NCBI GenBank assembly: GCA_020152595.1
Contig: JAIGNY010000912.1
Location: 827,001-891,000, forward strand
DNA: 64,000 bases
Direction of reading: 5' to 3'
Origin: Chiridota heheva
Taxonomy: Eukaryota; Echinodermata; Holothuroidea; Apodida; Chiridotidae
The notes under the pieces were generated by a model, which did no database searches, was not told the DNA's origin, and saw only the letters and a list, made by a program, of their open reading frames with translations. Of this stretch, positions 46,239 through 57,099 are shown one piece after another; within the stretch, counting starts at the first letter, position 1, and each line of letters begins with the position of its first letter. Both the position numbers and the translations under genes were made by a program.

Positions 46239-46789
46239 TACATTTGATAGACCTTTAAACTTGTATAACAATATAGGTCTATACTGAATTGTTTCTGTTT
46301 CAGTTAATCAATTTTTTCATTTGAAATGGACATGCTTGACCTTTACTTACTTACATTCACTATTAGCAGTATCCTTTTAAAAAGAGATGGAGCATAGTAA
46401 TTTTAACTAACCTCATAAAGGAATACCTTACATGAATACAGAACACAGAATGATAGCATAGTAAGCAATTGTCCTGTTTGGCTCATGACTGTCCTTATTA
46501 ATCAGAGTAGTTTCATTCTGAAGTATGATTATGGCTAAAATCCCAAATCTTCTTCACCATGGGATTGAGCCGTAAGGGACTCCATGCCGAAAAGATGCAG
46601 CACTTTGCGCGCACATTAATGTGCCCCTCAACAAGTCTAGCACCCTGCCCCTTCTTAAATCAAGCAAGGGGTCTGAGGGAGGGGTTGGTCAATATCCATT
46701 ATCTCATGGCAAAAGAATGCTTTTGTCAGTATCATGCACCTCCCCTGGAACCCTTCAAATAATTGTGGTTTATACCACTACTTTATTTG
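46239..46789. other. No gene recognised
   Basis: Short open frames at 46559-46806 have no recognisable similarity. Confidence 0.5.
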
Positions 46790-46985
46790 GGCTTACCCGA
46801 GTGTGATTTAGCTTGTTTACAACGTGTTTAGAATCAGGGGCTGTTAAACTTGTACTTGGCTATGATAAATTTGATAGTTCTACAAATTCTCTTAAATCGT
46901 TACATTGGCTTCCTATTTGTTACGTATTAAATTCAAAATTGGTGTTCTTTATCAAATGTTTAATAATAGTTATACATGATTAAAA
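46790..46985 (+). mobile_element. LINE C-terminal fragment
   Basis: Plus-strand codons read CDLACLQRV, a stop and NQG. After a one-base slip they read KLVLGYDKFDSSTNSLKSLHWLPICYV. This is the LQRVQN.A..LV...LKSLHWLP block of CR1/jockey-type LINE proteins. Only about 65 codons survive. Confidence 0.75.
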
Positions 46986-47055
46986 ATCATAGGGTCAACC
47001 AGGGATCTAAAACTCAACGAAAAAAAATATCAAATTTCCCTTCATGCAGGAGTAC

Positions 47056-47232
47056 AGTATGTGAATTTGTGTTTGTCTTGAAAGTACTATAAATAAGGTT
47101 GCAAGTGGAATTTTGGGTACATTATACTGTATATGCATTGCAAATTTTGCTGAAAACCAAGTTGTTCATCTGGGCAGGTCGTCATGGTTGCCCTGATAAG
47201 ATCTTTGGTTGTCCCATGAACCCAGACAATTG
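47056..47232 (+). repeat. Interspersed repeat, copy shared with 13093-13262
   Basis: It is colinear with the minus strand of 13093-13262 over ~170 bp (see that entry). A minus-strand stretch reading ESTIVWVHGTTKDLIRATMT follows a good acceptor near 47250, but its overlap with the repeat makes an exon unlikely. Confidence 0.55.
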
Positions 47233-47289
47233 TGGATTCCTGGGGTCTGCATAAGAAAATTGACAGGTACATTATATCTGCTTATATAA

Positions 47290-48180
47290 CACAAATTTGC
47301 AAAATATTTGCATAAAAGCTAAAGCTTCAAAACGCTGAAAAATGGTCAATACATTTGATCAATTTTGACAGAAATTTTTGCCCTCATTTATTTTGTGTTT
47401 TTTACTGAATATTAAAGCAATTTAAATAATGTTGATCTACCTGCCCAAAAAACTGAAAGTACACTGTTCTTGGGAACACCAACAGCTGTTGCTGTTTTGT
47501 CCTGGTAAAACTATAATGACACGAATAAAGTGCACAGTACAATTAAGCTTGCACAGTCTACCGGTTTTGTAACTAAAACTAGAACTGTTGGAAAGACAGT
47601 ATACTCGACTATTCAAAGCTAGTATAGAGAATGGGCTTGTAGAGGGAAGTATATACAGAAATAGGGTAGCAGGGGCAGATGATTTCAAATTACTTGATCT
47701 TTGAAAGACGCACTTACGTTTCCATTTGCACTACAAGCTTCAAATTATCTTTGAGTTTTCCTAGATATTTTAAGACAAAAAAGTTAAAGTAACTCAGAAA
47801 ACATGTAAAACCTAGCAGTCTTTATAACTACAACATTTCTTTTAGTTCTATAAATTGAATAACAAAGAAATAATGAAAGAATGCCATTCAAGGCCTTTTC
47901 AACCTGTACCCTGTCCCAGCCCCCAGGCCTACACATTCCCAGAACTACATCCTGGATTGTAATACAACTTTCAATTTAAGAAAATATGTGTGTCAAGCAG
48001 CATGAAAACTGTACAATAACATTAAAGCAAAAATATGTGAAACAATATTGCTTAACGTATGACAAACTAGATTGGAAACGATACGAATCCTATCACCGCT
48101 AATAATGCATATTCCAGACTGTCCCTGTCCCAAATGACATCCCACGTTTATACTCATACAATCACACCTGAAAACCAGAT
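47290..48180. other. No gene recognised
   Basis: Anonymous DNA with short open frames only. Confidence 0.5.
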
Positions 48181-48189
48181 ACAAGTTAA

Positions 48190-48300
48190 TTCATTCCAGA
48201 GGTAGGAAGAAAAGAAAACAGGGGGAAATTGAGAAAAACACAGGAACTAAAAGCCAGAAAGCTGGGATCGAGAGAGGAAGTGAATGGGTGAAAAAAAACT
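48190..48300 (-). mobile_element. I-like LINE 3' UTR fragment
   Basis: The plus strand here (ttcattccagaggtaggaag, gaactaaaagccagaaagct, gggatcgagagagg) closely matches 430-520 in the nested I-like LINE. It is therefore another 3' UTR piece in the same orientation. Confidence 0.8.
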
Positions 48301-48639
48301 AGAACATCAATGATGTAGTAGCTCAACATATATTTTGGGGCAATTACAAACCTGTTTTTATTGGTGGGTATTTAATTCGAATAGGAAAGAAATACATGTT
48401 TAATGTTTATTTTATTTTGGGGAAATGCAAGCGGGAGCTATAATATCATTGTCATCAATGGCGCTGTTACGAGAGGGGGAGGCGGGGGAGGGGGGCATGC
48501 CAATGTTTGAAATTTCAAAAATGGCTATTTTTGACATTTTTGAATGAGGGTGAGGGAGTGGGGGAGGGGGGGGTAAGTCTGTAATCCGACGGTAGTAGAA
48601 TATTACTCTACTATTACTCTACTATTCTTCAAATAGTCG
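48301..48639. other. No gene; G-rich quadruplex-like tracts at 48473-48497 and 48547-48573
   Basis: The second tract has four G-runs separated by tga, agt and a (ggg, ggg, ggggg, gggggggg). This fits a canonical intramolecular quadruplex pattern. The first is ggggg-aggc-ggggg-a-gggggg. Confidence 0.6.
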
Positions 48640-49085
48640 AGCTAAAAACTGGTTTCAGAAAACATATTATATGAAAAACATATTTTATACAAAACTGAAA
48701 AACCAAAGTACCTACCATAACGTAAATTAATTCATTACAAAGAAAATATATAGAAAATTGAAATAGTAAAAAGAAGGAAAAGAGGAAAATAGCTATTTGA
48801 ATATTTTCTTTGCCATTCCCTACAAAGTAAATCATCTCTCTTGAAAAACACACACGACAATTATTTATATCTTTGTCGGGATAACTCTATTCCAAAGACC
48901 AGAAAGAGACACATCATTTTCTTGCAATTTGAGCAAGGTTGGCCTATCAATAGTAATAAAAGAATCAGAGAAATTGTTTTTCCCAGCATATAATTCAGCA
49001 TAAAATTAGAGCTGATCAGTAGAAGCACGTGGAAGAATAGGATGCTCATACAATTAAGAGTCATCCTTTTTGTCATCAGGGACAT
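48640..49085 (-). pseudogene. Gmr1-like LTR element: post-protease linker / pre-integrase remnant
   Basis: Minus-strand fragments in several frames give FVLDDNVPDDKK, TIDRPTLLKLQENDVSLSGL and then a CVF..RDDLLCREWQRKY block. The LLKLQ.ND.SL..L...Y(F/L)..D.LL.R.W pattern is the segment that precedes the integrase zinc finger. Finding it directly after the protease fits a Gmr1-type order (gag-protease-integrase). No integrase core or RT follows, so the element is truncated. Confidence 0.6.
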
Positions 49086-49125
49086 TATCGTCTAACACAA
49101 AGAACCTAGAAATATTGACATCATT

Positions 49126-49705
49126 CTACAGTAGGATATCATGGTCATTGTTACCCTTTGCACCCACAACATCATCAACAATATTTGAAACATCATGATT
49201 ATGGCTAGTTTCATCAGCCAAAGAATCAACACCTTCTACAGATTTTAAAATTTGAGTGTTGTCCACAGTGACACACCTCAAATTGTTGCTCAATTCAGAA
49301 TTTGAATCATCGATTAACTCCCTAATTTGGGCTTTTGATTGCGCCCTAGTCAAAACACATATTTCCCATGATAACATATTACCACAACTAGGATCCAAAT
49401 CGTGACCTACAGTAGCAAGCAATCATATTACAGTCCCTCTATTACTGCAACTTGGACAACGTCATTAACAAGCTGGCATGAAAGCTTAATACGTGCCAAA
49501 GGAACATGTACAGTACCACCTACACCTTTGCGTGAAACACTTTTTTCAGGAAGATAGCAATGAAGGGTCACCAAGTCTGCTCACACTGCAGCATGAGTGC
49601 AGGCCGAGTCCATGAGTGCAGGCCAAGTCCATGAGTGCAGGCCAAGTCCCTCACAATTTTGACAGACCTACCCTCAATTGAACCGTCTACTTTACACTTT
49701 TTCAA
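49126..49705 (-). pseudogene. Gmr1-like LTR element: aspartic protease region
   Basis: Minus-strand frames give VDGSIEGRSVKIVRDLACTH at about 49690-49630. A 19 bp triplication (ggcctgcactcatggactt) there disrupts the expected (D/T)TGCT active-site region. LPEKSVSRKGVGGTVHVPLA and LVGHDLDPSCG follow near 49430-49380, then CVLTRAQSKAQIREL. The order of active-site loop, LLVGHDL and TRAQSKA matches protease domains of this retrotransposon group. Frameshifts and the repeat insert inactivate it. Confidence 0.7.
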
Positions 49706-50936
49706 CCTAGAATTGACCTCATCTGATGACACATCAGCAGACTGTGAACGTTTGAAAGCACTTTTTGGATTTGCTCCAGATTGTTGACTTTGCTTTTGTT
49801 TTTCGAAGCAGTGGCAACTAATGTGTCCAGTTTTCCGGCAGAAATAACATGTTTTTGATCCCTGTCCATGACTGAAAGTATTTTGTTTTCAGAATTGAAC
49901 TGAGCATCAGGTTTGTCATTCTTGTGGTTTTTTTTGTGTGGAGCAACATCAATTTGATTTTATTCTTGTTTTGATTGAACAGTTCTTAAATGTTTGGACA
50001 CTGCCCTTTTATTTCCAATAAGCCTGGCTACCTCTATTGGCAACAAACTCATCTGCCAGGTCAGCCAGCTCAGATGATCACTTGGGTTTTCTATCCCAGA
50101 GGAATAATTTAAAGTCGTAAGGCATTTTGTTGAGAGCCTGTTCCATTATAAACAAATCTTTGATGCCTTGTACATCATCATGTTCTATCCCAGAAGAATT
50201 AATCCAGCCCTCACATACATATTTCAAATCACTTACCCACTCACGAACAGTTTCATCCTGTTTGTGGGTTCTGCCCCTAAATTTAAATCAAAAAGTTTCA
50301 GGGTGAATTTCACATTTGGCCAAAATTGCCTTTTGCAAGATATCATAATCAGTGGTGTCCTGTACAGGAAGTGAAGCACATGTTTCCCTAGACTTTCCTG
50401 TGGGCTCAGGAACCAGGTAGGCAGGCCACACCTTTTTTCCACATTTGTTCGTTTGTGCTAAATTTTCAAACGCCCGTAAATATATATATCAATGTGATCA
50501 GAGTCCCTATAAAGGCAAGGAACTCGTGCCTCGTGGATAACTCGCGAGGTTGGTGAGTTGTTCACATGTACTGTTTGTAGCTCCAGTTTTCGGCTTCAAG
50601 TTCTATTTGCCTTGCCTTAATCTCAGCGTCAGCCTTAATTTGCTGTGTTTTGACTAAGAAATCAAGCCACATTTCTTTTGGGAGGCCCGGGGGGATTTTG
50701 TGTGGGGTAACTTCAACCGGAGGGAATGATGCAGACCTATAAAATATCCCGCTTACACCAGATTGGTAACACTTAAAGCCATTATCATCATTACCCGCAA
50801 CATTTTCAGAGTAGAATTCAGAAGCATTCCCACTTAAAACTGATGTACCATCCATCTCTTGTGACAGATCACCTACTTCTTTGCTTGATCGGAGTGTCTT
50901 AAACTCTAAACTGTGTGCCATTATCCAATGAAACAA
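49706..50936 (-). pseudogene. Gmr1-like LTR element: gag with SCAN-like capsid and CCHC knuckle
   Basis: The first 124 codons (50936-50562) run MAHSLEFKTLRSSKEVGDL to WLDFLVKTQQIKADAEIKA, a coiled-coil-like gag start. After breaks, minus-strand 50430-49990 reads VQDTTDYDILQKAILAKCEI, HKQDETVREWVSDLKYVCEG, GIKDLFIMEQALNKMPYDFK and ELADLADEFVANRG, with two stops. This matches the SCAN-like capsid fold region of Gmr1-type gag. A CCHC knuckle (CYFCRKTGHISCHC, C-x2-C-x4-H-x4-C) is at 49849-49808. Assigned role: particle assembly and RNA packaging in an active relative. This copy is dead. Confidence 0.8.
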
Positions 50937-51329
50937 TGGAAAACAATAACCTATAAAATTACTAGGCCAATATCAGATAATAATCACAGCTACGCCATGG
51001 CCCTAAAATACACAAAGAAAGACAAAAGAATTGTACCTTGACATTAGATGAAAAGTTCACTTGAGAAACATACGCAAATATTGTCAAACGATATCTGATT
51101 CAGCAAATACATGTAAATATGACATTCTGAATTAAGCGTCTAAAACTATTTTCTAGAGTTCAACACAGTCAAATAAATGTTCAACAAGTCTTGCAACTGA
51201 CTTTTGAGTCTCAAACTTGAAAGGAGAATTCATGTCAATCAAATGTTCTGTAAAATTTGAAATACTTCTTAGGTTGACATACCAGATCAAACTCACCTAC
51301 TGTATCAGTCTCCAGATGGAAAGTAAAAA

Positions 51330-51590
51330 CTTCTGACCATCAGTTTTTTCCCAGATACCATCAGGCTATGGAATAACTTACCTCCTCATCTGGTACAAAG
51401 CTCATCACTTAAATGTTTCAAAAAGGTTGTACCAGACATCCAGCTTCGGCCTTAGGTAGCCTTCTTTTACTTGCACCATGTATACACAATTATACACAAT
51501 TTTACCTCACACAGGGAACACATTTAGTTCACAGTACATTTATACTCCAATTGGAGGATGGTACTTTAAGGGAAGAAGTATGGACACAGC
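51330..51590 (+). mobile_element. LINE A family, 3' end copy
   Basis: It is colinear with 1128-1365: ttttcccagataccatcagg, ctcatctggtacaaagctca, ccagacatccagcttcggcc and tatactccaattggagga occur in the same order. It lies in the 5' part of the LTR element, between the LTR and gag, so it is probably a nested insertion. Confidence 0.85.
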
Positions 51591-51889
51591 TTAAACAGGA
51601 ACTTCTGTTTCTATTATTTTCACTACACACATAGCATATGTAGTAGAAGATCCAACACAGGAAAGAGAAGTTCTCATAGTAAATGCACACAGATATAGTG
51701 ACTCAGAAACAGCTGATCGAGGTCACCAGAACAAGCAACACATCACTGCACATGCATTAGCAGCTTACAATACAAGGTTGATTCATCCTCTTCTTAAAGT
51801 AAGTCATTCCTTTGCAGGACAATGCCGATGAGTGCAGAACAAAGTTTTACAAACTTTTTATTTTTGTATAGGGTTACAGTTTGTTGACA

Positions 51890-52185
51890 TCTACAGGGAT
51901 TGTACAAGATTCACAGTATCTCAAGTGCAAACAGGTATCAATGTTGCTGTCCAAATATCAGCAAAATATTTCTGATTCCAAGACAGCAAGTTTTTGCATC
52001 TGAATAATGTCACAAAAAGTAGAACTAACTGTTCAGGGATTGCACAGGTCTCATGGTGTCCCAGATTCAAACAAGTAGCAAGTGTTTGCATCAAAATATT
52101 AGCAATTTCACAAAGATGTAATTCTTCAGGGATTGCACTGGTCTCACAGTATCCCAGAGTTTATCCAGGTAGCATGGAGGGATAA
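51890..52185 (+). repeat. ~120-140 bp degenerate tandem repeat, ~2.5 copies
   Basis: The motif cagggattg(c/t)aca.g.(t)ctca then (g/c)ta(t/g)c(c)cag recurs near 51893, 52036 and 52130, followed by caaatatcagcaaaat-like text. It lies in the 5' non-coding part of the LTR element. Confidence 0.6.
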
Positions 52186-52290
52186 ACAATTTGAAGAGTA
52201 TAAAGAAAACTTACAAATTCTGCAGGCCGAATTTGTCTAAGAAAATTTTGATAAACTTTATCACAAGTCCAACACAAGTCCTTTAAACAA

Positions 52291-52593
52291 TCGCCGCCAC
52301 CATATTACGTTGTAGGTGGTACTCTAAATGGCAACTCCCTGCTTTAAATCACATAAAGTCCCACAACATAGAAGTAAAACACGAACACAGATGATTAACA
52401 GTATCTACAATAGCTTCTCTCTCAGACTTCTCGCCGTCAAGCAGAGTTCACAACAATATACATACAAATTAGTTATCAATCAAATAAAACATTAAGAGCC
52501 AGAGGACAGTAAGTCTTGACAGAACAAAGATCATGCTGGAACTGAATATTCTAGTCAAATGATATATTTTGGGTAGTTTGTGACATCATTACA
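52291..52593 (-). mobile_element. Candidate 5' LTR and primer-binding site of the Gmr1-like element
   Basis: Read on the minus strand, the region starts TGTAATGATGTCACAAAC at 52593 and ends near cctacaacgtaata. It is followed by TGGTGGCGGCGA at 52302-52291, a typical tRNA primer-binding-site style sequence. The length of about 285 bp suits a short LTR. No second LTR is found in the window, so this call rests on position and terminal motifs only. Confidence 0.5.
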
Positions 52594-52950
52594 CACCCTC
52601 ACTCTTACACCAATCAAAAGTTACTTTCACTCATCCCTATAAGCCACAACATACCAGCACCAATTATCATCTTACACCCACTCTCCCATCAGTACATAAG
52701 TACATGTACTCCCATCAGCAAATAAGTACATGTAAAGTTGACCACTTGCCTTCTTTGTCTGCAGGTACCCTTTCCACTTAGTACTACATTAGAATATTTC
52801 TTTGAAATAGTGCATATTTATGTAACTAATGTCCAGTTGATATATACCATTAAGCAAGAAATAGATTTGTATACAAGCTCATTTAATGATTAGCAGCCTT
52901 AAAGACTTAAAGCAATATGGAGTGTGTCATGAAGTGACTATTTAAGTAAT
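52594..52950. other. No gene recognised
   Basis: Anonymous DNA between the LTR candidate and the next LINE. Confidence 0.5.
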
Positions 52951-53850
52951 GTTATAGGGACACAATACATCACAGCATCAACACATTTGATTTTGGAATT
53001 ATTAATCGATATATCAATATTATTCATATTCTTATGATGGAGATGAAAAGCCATGAAATAGGTTTTGCTAAAATTTTAAGATAGCTTATTAAGGATGTAA
53101 TCCTTGTTGGTTTTGATATCAATGGTGAATAAGAATACATTAGATCAAGAAAATGTGAAATATGAGGCAAATGGTCATGCTTCAAAAGATCAATATTGAA
53201 ATCACTGATATGATAGCAAGTTTTCTTACCATTTTGTATGTTATGCAAAATACCAGATGATTTATCATTTAAAGTGCATTATATATTCGGACATCGGGAG
53301 GTTTATAAATGACTCCTAAAATACAGAGTTTTATCATTGAGTTTAACATCAACAAACATGTGATTTAAATAAGAGAGGGTTTGATAAAAGATCTTTTCTA
53401 ATTACAAATGGTACTAATTTATCAATATAAAATCCAACTTCCCACCTCATTTGACACCCCCGTACCTGTGAATAGAGGTATAATTTGGAATTTGAATTGA
53501 GCAAAGATTTGAATCAGTATGAAGCCAGGTTTCTGTAATAGGGCAGTAAAATTACATGAAGAAGAAATCAAAAATTCATTTATGGCATCAAAATTTCTTA
53601 ACAAACTACGAGTATTCATATGGATCATAGAAAAAGTACTTAGGGCTAGTGAATTATTAAATAAATTATTCAAATCACTTACGTCTGAATATGAAGTTGA
53701 GTTAAGATTAATGGGTGAACTATTATTATCATCATGTGAAAGGTTTTGGTCCTGGTCCCAAAATATTATTTTATAAGAAGGGTTAACCAAAACCCTTGAA
53801 AAAGCAAAATCCTTTAAGTTTGCAAATGGCAAAGAGTTCACTAAGTCCAA
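52951..53850 (-). mobile_element. Internally deleted CR1/L2-like LINE (5' region)
   Basis: Minus-strand 53850-53430 gives an ORF start region ending SMIHMNTRSLLRNFDAINEF and then FTGT.GV endonuclease front. 53250-53110 gives YHISDFNIDLLKHD (the GDFN block), FLDLMYSYS.PLISKPTRIT. Near 53070-52990, frames read FMAFHLHHKNMNNIDISINN, which resembles the K..YM.FH......DI.INN block of the RT thumb. Endonuclease therefore runs into thumb with the whole RT core missing. Confidence 0.75.
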
Positions 53851-55018
53851 GTTTAACCAAAAGTTTAGAGTTTTAAAGTAAAAATTAAAATTAAAAAAAG
53901 CAAAAATCTAACCTATAACGTTAAAAATGTACTACTATTGTATAATTTTTATCTTAGCGATTTACCAAAGGTTGTGTTCAAATGGTAGGCTAACATAATT
54001 CTACACAACCATCATGAGCACTAACGGAGTAACGCTAGGCTCTGTTGGAACTTGTACACAATATAATAGGCGTAACGTTAGGCCTTGTGCCTACTCTACT
54101 GCAAATTTCCAAAAACTTCAGTTCAACATACTCTCAATGACTTTGACAATAATGACAATGACAACTCTCTTCCCAAGTTAAACGTACAGTTATACCCCTA
54201 AAACTGAAAGTAACTCACTCTTAATGGTTCTCCAAGTTCCTTGCCTCTATCTAGACTAAGATACAGTTCCAGATGAAAGTATTTTCAACCCGGTGGTCTT
54301 ATTTCCAAGTTATAGATGTATCGAAAGTGACAAAAGATTGTAGAGATCTGCTGTCTGAAGCGTATTGACAGGCTATTGTTCGCGCATATGCATTATACAA
54401 ATGGTTTTGCGCATTGTGTTGTGTTGGTAGCATGGAACTAATTGAAACCTACATGTAGGCTATGATGAAAGAGTCAAGTTCAGGGCTCTTTTTGTACCAG
54501 AACGCGAATGAGTCGGGATGTTTCGAGATACTTTCAAAAAGGACTATCTTATATCTCTTGAATGAGGATAGTCTCAATACCCGGTTTCAATCGGGGTCAT
54601 CGGGGGTTTTAGGCTTTTTTTCAATTTTATTTTTTTAAACGAAGTGAAAAGGTGTTGTACACCCTCACCAAATCACTCAAATTTTGGTGTGGGTCCATGG
54701 TAAAATAGTTCCCCATGAAACTGTTTTTGAAGCAGATCTCGTCAAGTTTGGATATGCATACTTAAGAACCCGCAGAGAAAAGACAAATAAAAATATTTTC
54801 AAGAGGTACTATTTCATGGGACAGGAAGCTGAGAGATTGCAAATTTCAGGAATGGTAGAGAATAGATACGACTGTGCTACCTGCTTGTGAAAATTACATC
54901 ATGTGACACTGGCAGAATTTGAAGTTAGCAAAATAATTCTCATTTCAGTTAAGCGCGGGTTGTCGGGATGGACAAAACTGTTGAGACACTTTGCATGTTA
55001 TCATGTACAGCTATTTTC
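53851..55018. other. No gene recognised
   Basis: A 68-codon plus-strand open frame at 54684-54890 (starting MVWVHGKIVPHE) looks protein-like, but I recognise no family, splice context or partner. It may be part of an interspersed repeat. Confidence 0.4.
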
Positions 55019-55137
55019 AGGTCACGCCTCCCTTCCCCCTCCCTTCCCCTCCCTTCCCCCCTTCCCTTCCCCTCCCTTCCCCCTCCTTCCCCTCCCCCTC
55101 CCTTCCCCTCCCTTCCCCTCCCTTCCCCCCCTCACCT
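55019..55137 (+). repeat. Pyrimidine tract (CCCTCCCTTCC)n
   Basis: This is an almost pure C/T run of ~115 bp with ccctcccttcc-type units. Such a homopurine-homopyrimidine mirror-like tract can form triplex or i-motif structures. Pro/Ser/Leu-rich open frames here come from composition. Confidence 0.85.
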
Positions 55138-56469
55138 CACCCCCCACAAACACACACACCTTTCAATATTCAACGAGTTCAGTTTGTCCGAGATTGTAGC
55201 TGAGGACCGGTTAAATGCCTGGAAAATCTGCTTCAGAACTTAAAGAAGTAGTCTATTCTCAAAGCTAAAACTGGAACCTCATGTTACTAAACTTTATGGA
55301 CACCAGCTTCTGAAGAAATTCGTAGTGGTGCGGGGTGGCAGGAGGATAGGGAGAGGGAAGGGGAGTAAACAGAGACTATAAGCTGGCTTCACTTTCATTT
55401 TCTCAGACTACGTGGTTTAATCAAACGAAATGATAATATTTTAAAGTTTGTATCACAAAATGTATTCAAGTGCAAAATGAAAATGAATAAACTCTTACGA
55501 AATTTGGCACCTGCATAAACTTAAAGTATACTTTAGTAAGTCTTAAACAATTAATTCAGTGGTCAAGGAAGTCCAGTACAACTTTAGAATAAATAAAATG
55601 GTCAGTTTAAGAAAGCACTGATTCCAGAACCTTAATTAGGAGATTTTTAAGCTTAAGTTTGCTTGCTGAACTTTCATTCTCAAACTAAGTAGTAAAAGGA
55701 TGTAAAAGATTGAAAGTATAACCCATGAACAGGGCCATACATAATGTAAAGCAAATCAGTGGGCTATACAGCATGGTATAGGGGTAATTCAGAATTGTAA
55801 GTTCGTAATTTACACTGTAGTTATAATAATCATATAAACAATGCGCATCGAACTCACAGCCTGTTAGTGCTGGCGTTTTTAAAACTGATGATGGCTCCCA
55901 CAGCCCTAAGGTTATAAGAAGTGGGCACATCGCTTTATTTTCCATTAAACGTTGCTGCTAATCAAAATATCGTGCGCACTTTTCGGGAAACTTTTCGATT
56001 TTTTCATTCAATGTTATCAACTTTATTCTAGATATTCTAAAATTGACTTCTTAACTGCTCAATCGGGAAGAAAGCATGCAACCGATAAGAAATCCTCTCA
56101 ATCGCAGGTATCAGTTCGTCCTGGGAAATTTCCTTTTTTTTTTTTTTTCTTTGATTATCGGAAATTTTTGGTACCTTAGATTTCCTGCATTTTCGAGATA
56201 TGTTGCAAATATTTTCTAATAATTCTAACAATTCATTTTCAATTTTATATCAAATTTGACCAGCCTCCCATCCCGAAAATTTCTTTGTCAATTTTCTTTA
56301 ATTCTTCAAAAGAAATTCCAATATTTTTAATATTCTTTGCCTTCAGTTTACCAATTCTTTTCAATTGATGGAAAAGTGAATTGAATTACAGAATAAAACT
56401 AAAAAGTTTCCTTGTTCATTATGGCCTATTTAATTAATTTATTGATAAGATTCCTAGTTTATGCATGCA
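55138..56469. other. No gene recognised
   Basis: Anonymous DNA. A ggaaattt/aaatttcc-rich stretch lies at about 56125-56350. Confidence 0.5.
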
Positions 56470-56672
56470 TAGTGCAGGGCCGTATAATCCGGGGTCAGGG
56501 GCCACAGCCTCCCCTTTCCCAATAATTTGCATAACCTTATAAAAAATGTGTATTTTTTGTGTCCTCTTTATGTGTCTACTCCCCCCTCCTTTCTTCTCTA
56601 TGAAATAGAATTGGCCCTCTCTTGCCCCGGTCCCATGACCAAATAATATAAAGCCGGAAAAACGCTTCACTT
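56470..56672. mobile_element. Possible interspersed repeat fragment (gcagggccgtataatccggg...)
   Basis: The phrase tgcagggccgtataatccgg followed by ggtcaggggccacagcctcc resembles a short invertebrate repeat start. This is a weak call from wording alone. Confidence 0.3.
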
Positions 56673-56811
56673 CACCCCTTTATTTCTAGTATCCTACAAT
56701 ACCAAAGCTATAAAATCTGAGCAGGTCAGCGGTTTTGAATTTTGATGGAAAAAAAATTGATTTAGTCTTTTAATTTCTTTTCTAAACCTCAGTGACACTG
56801 AAAAATGAGGA

Positions 56812-56847
56812 GAAGGGAGGAGGGTGGGGGGGGGAGGGGAGGGGAGT
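56812..56847 (+). other. G-quadruplex-like tract
   Basis: Runs ggg-agga-ggg-t-(g)10-a-gggg-a-gggg form a strong quadruplex pattern just left of the satellite's inverted unit. Confidence 0.6.
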
Positions 56848-56899
56848 TCATTGCTGCTAGAATTGGGGGCATGGCCCTATCATAAATACGCAAAATGTT

Positions 56900-57080
56900 T
56901 TGGACAGAATTTGCTGTGTCAGTGTGTTCCAGGCCCTGAAAATCGTGGTATCTGGGAGACGCTGCTCCTGCACAAAACAAGGACTCTAGAAAGATTGCAA
57001 TTATTTAGGCACTATTTAATATGGTTTGACACTAAAATTTGCGGTATCTGAGAGATCAAAAAACGCCACACTGTGGGGGA
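56900..57080 (-). repeat. Inverted copy of the ~173 bp satellite unit
   Basis: In reverse complement this reads tgtggcg.ttttttgatctc, tcagataccgc, tttagtgtcaaaccatatta, aatagt.cct, ttgcaatctttcta and ccttgttttgtgcag. This is the same order as the array units that begin on the plus strand at about 57100. Confidence 0.85.
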
Positions 57081-57099
57081 GTAGTAAGAGGACACAGAC

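Noticed and set aside
45383-46287. Three overlapping forward open frames of ~280-290 codons
   Set aside because: All are translations of the same 14/16 bp minisatellite, which has no stop in any forward frame. There is no start context, splice signal or non-repeat sequence.
54684-54890. 68-codon plus-strand open frame starting MVWVHGKIVPHE
   Set aside because: It looks somewhat protein-like, but no family, splice context or neighbouring exon could be identified.
54903-55243. Pro/Ser/Leu-rich open frames
   Set aside because: They come from the pyrimidine tract at 55019-55137.
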